Under the pieces are notes generated by a model, which was not told the origin of the DNA, ran no database searches, and was given only the letters and a program-made list of their open reading frames with translations. The translations under genes and the position numbers were made by a program. A DNA stretch of 64,000 nt from Ardenticatena maritima (GTDB lineage Bacteria; Chloroflexota; Anaerolineae; Ardenticatenales; Ardenticatenaceae), in assembly GCF_001306175.1 (NCBI RefSeq), contig NZ_LGKN01000005.1, forward strand, positions 496,001 through 560,000, in the 5' to 3' direction. This document shows, in pieces, positions 62,603 through 64,000 of this stretch; the stretch's first letter is position 1; every line of letters begins with the position of its first letter.

Positions 62603-63919
62603 CTAGGGCGCACGCCCTGCGTGGCGCACCGTTGCCCCCACAGCAACCCAGCGCCCTTCAACATGCCGCACGCCGCCCGAAGGCATCGGAGGTCCGTCGT
62701 GGTCGCGGAAGAAGAGCGGCAACCCCTCAGCAAATCCCACAGGTCGCTCCCATGGGGGCTGGCGCTGGTGGTGGATGTGAATGTGCGGCTCACTGCTGTG
62801 CCCGGAATTGCCGCACGCCGCGAGTGGTTCCCCTTCATGCACAGTTTCACCCACTTGTACACGCAGACTCCCCGCTTGCAGGTGCGCCAGCACCAAAAAT
62901 GTGCCCGTCTCCGCCAGTTGGAGTACCACATGGTTGCCGAAGACCGTTTCATTGCGGATTTCGTCTGTGGCTGGAAATTGCCCCGCCGGGTGGTCGGGTT
63001 CGCCGTCGTGCGCCGCGACCACCACACCATCCGCCGGCGCCAACACAGGCACCCCCCAACAGCCGTATGCGTCAAGCGCGGCAACGCCCACAAAAAAGGG
63101 CGCAATGACCAGGTCATACGCCCAGCGTTGGTCAGCCGAAAAAGCGTGGTAATTGGCTTCCAGCGTATCGCCGCCCCAGACCACGGTGAGCGGTTCGTCG
63201 GCGGGTAAGCGCACCCAGGCGTGGGGGTGAAGCGCCTCGATTGCTGCGGGGTACGCCATACGACCAACGCCCATCGTCCAGGCGAACGGGGCGCTGAGCA
63301 AGAGTGGGGGAACAAGAGCGATCGCCCGAATAGCGCGCGCGGCTTTCGTGTACTGGGTTGGCGTTCGCCACGCCAGTACGCCGAACAGCACCCCTACCAT
63401 GGGAAATACCGTTGGAAGCAGATTCCAAAGCCAGATTTTGAAGTCGCCGCCGTCCAGCCCCCATACCAGCCCCCACACAGCCGCCACAACACCCGCCGAA
63501 AGCAACGCGACCCGCTCGGCGGTGAGCCGTGGGCGCAGCCAGACCGTCACGGTAGTTCCCGCCAGCAATCCCGCCAGTGCGATCAACATGCCCGGCATGC
63601 GATAGGCGACGAGGGCGGTGGCGTTTTGGGGTGGTGCAGTGGCGCGAAGCAAGAGGAACAAGGTCAGCACAGTGCCGCCGGCCGTGACGAATACCAGGCG
63701 GCGCAGACCATTTTGCAACCGTCCGATGAGCGCTCCGACCAGAAAGGCGCTTGTGGCCAGCGCACAGAGCAAACCGCGTATGCGCACCCCCGTTGGCCAA
63801 GGTTCAAGCAGTGGACGCCAGAGGCCGACCAGCACAAACATTCCCACGACCACCAGGAACCCCGCGCCAATGCCATAGCCCAACATGAAGCCCCATCGTC
63901 GCCATGCGCTTGCTTGCAT
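62603..63919 (-). CDS. M23-family peptidase with multi-helix membrane domain
   Basis: 438 residues. About seven membrane helices make up the N-terminal half (from GYGIGAGFLVVVGMFVLVGL to PPLLLSAPFAWTMGV). The outer C-terminal half is a LytM/M23-type zinc endopeptidase domain: the first metal motif is NYHAFSADQRWAYDLV (His and Asp), then CWGVPVLAPADGVVVAAHDG, FGNHVVLQL and the closing HxH motif SSEPHIHIHHQ. It may cut cell-wall cross-links or act as a surface sensor. The ribosome site AAAGGAGGAGG precedes the ATG. The 81 bases to the right edge hold no gene. Confidence 0.85.
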   Translation of the reverse strand: MQASAWRRWGFMLGYGIGAGFLVVVGMFVLVGLWRPLLEPWPTGVRIRGLLCALATSAFLVGALIGRLQNGLRRLVFVTAGGTVLTLFLLLRATAPPQNATALVAYRMPGMLIALAGLLAGTTVTVWLRPRLTAERVALLSAGVVAAVWGLVWGLDGGDFKIWLWNLLPTVFPMVGVLFGVLAWRTPTQYTKAARAIRAIALVPPLLLSAPFAWTMGVGRMAYPAAIEALHPHAWVRLPADEPLTVVWGGDTLEANYHAFSADQRWAYDLVIAPFFVGVAALDAYGCWGVPVLAPADGVVVAAHDGEPDHPAGQFPATDEIRNETVFGNHVVLQLAETGTFLVLAHLQAGSLRVQVGETVHEGEPLAACGNSGHSSEPHIHIHHQRQPPWERPVGFAEGLPLFFRDHDGPPMPSGGVRHVEGRWVAVGATVRHAGRAP

Positions 63920-64000
63920 TGCCTCCTCCTTTCATGCTGCACTACCACCATGCTTAGCCTATCGCACCCGCTGGTGTTTTTCAAGATGTTTGTTTGGAAA

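Overview
This is a GC-rich bacterial chromosome segment, densely packed and almost entirely housekeeping or cell-envelope genes. Several traits point to Chloroflexota, probably an Anaerolineae/Ardenticatenia-type lineage. These are the PDWL-motif TPR protein, the DUF2079 membrane protein, the TPR/B-box membrane protein beside ruvA, the detached methylmalonyl-CoA mutase large subunit, and many TPR and Thr/Pro-rich lipoproteins. The taxonomic call is inference from gene content; there is no rRNA to confirm it.

Layout. Positions 1-470 hold the end of prs. Positions 547-7654 form one phosphate regulon (pstS, pstC, pstA, pstB, arsC, phoB, phoR, phoU) with a Pho-box-like leader, a hairpin after pstS and a strong bidirectional terminator at the end. 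Positions 7674-12375 read on the minus strand: a PfkB-type kinase, parA, parB, a zinc-ribbon methyltransferase and dnaN. Positions 12463-19043 carry a DUF2079 membrane protein, a lower-GC CPBP protease, a sortase with a 56-residue membrane protein, a DUF1992 protein, a TPR protein with repeated PDWL motifs and a 56-residue basic protein. Phosphoenolpyruvate carboxylase (19146-21932) faces a PRD-type regulator that is cut by a decayed IS630-family element (23620-24728). A tRNA-Gly(TCC) follows.

Positions 25145-35656 carry a membrane-fused spermidine synthase-like protein, a CysK-fold protein that lacks the PLP lysine, a lytic transglycosylase, methylmalonyl-CoA mutase large subunit, a sugar dehydrogenase and a polytopic membrane protein. 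An ECF sigma/anti-sigma pair, a DUF711 protein and an acyl-CoA dehydrogenase follow. Positions 38960-41115 hold a PuuD-type hydrolase, a selD whose catalytic position is an in-frame TGA (selenocysteine) with a hairpin just behind it, and an amphi-Trp protein. ftsK, an isocitrate dehydrogenase-family gene, a Nudix hydrolase, a methyltransferase, a WecG-family glycosyltransferase, a D-2-hydroxyacid dehydrogenase, an M28 peptidase and an orphan NarL-type regulator lie between 41122 and 49838.

The last part holds a MazG fusion, scpB (its start codon overlaps that of a divergent lipoprotein gene), a 45-residue membrane protein, a WecA-type transferase coupled to an O-antigen-ligase/TPR protein, and a Nudix protein. 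It ends with the operon hisS-nadK-TPR/B-box-ruvA-menH and an M23 peptidase. No long stretch is empty: the largest non-coding intervals are about 270 bases (21933-22206) and the IS flank (24729-24923).

The most unusual items are the selenocysteine-type SelD, the CysK homologue without its PLP lysine, the arsenate reductase inside the phosphate operon, the PDWL motif array and several small conserved-looking ORFs. I did not see a convincing defence island, CRISPR array, prophage or biosynthetic cluster.
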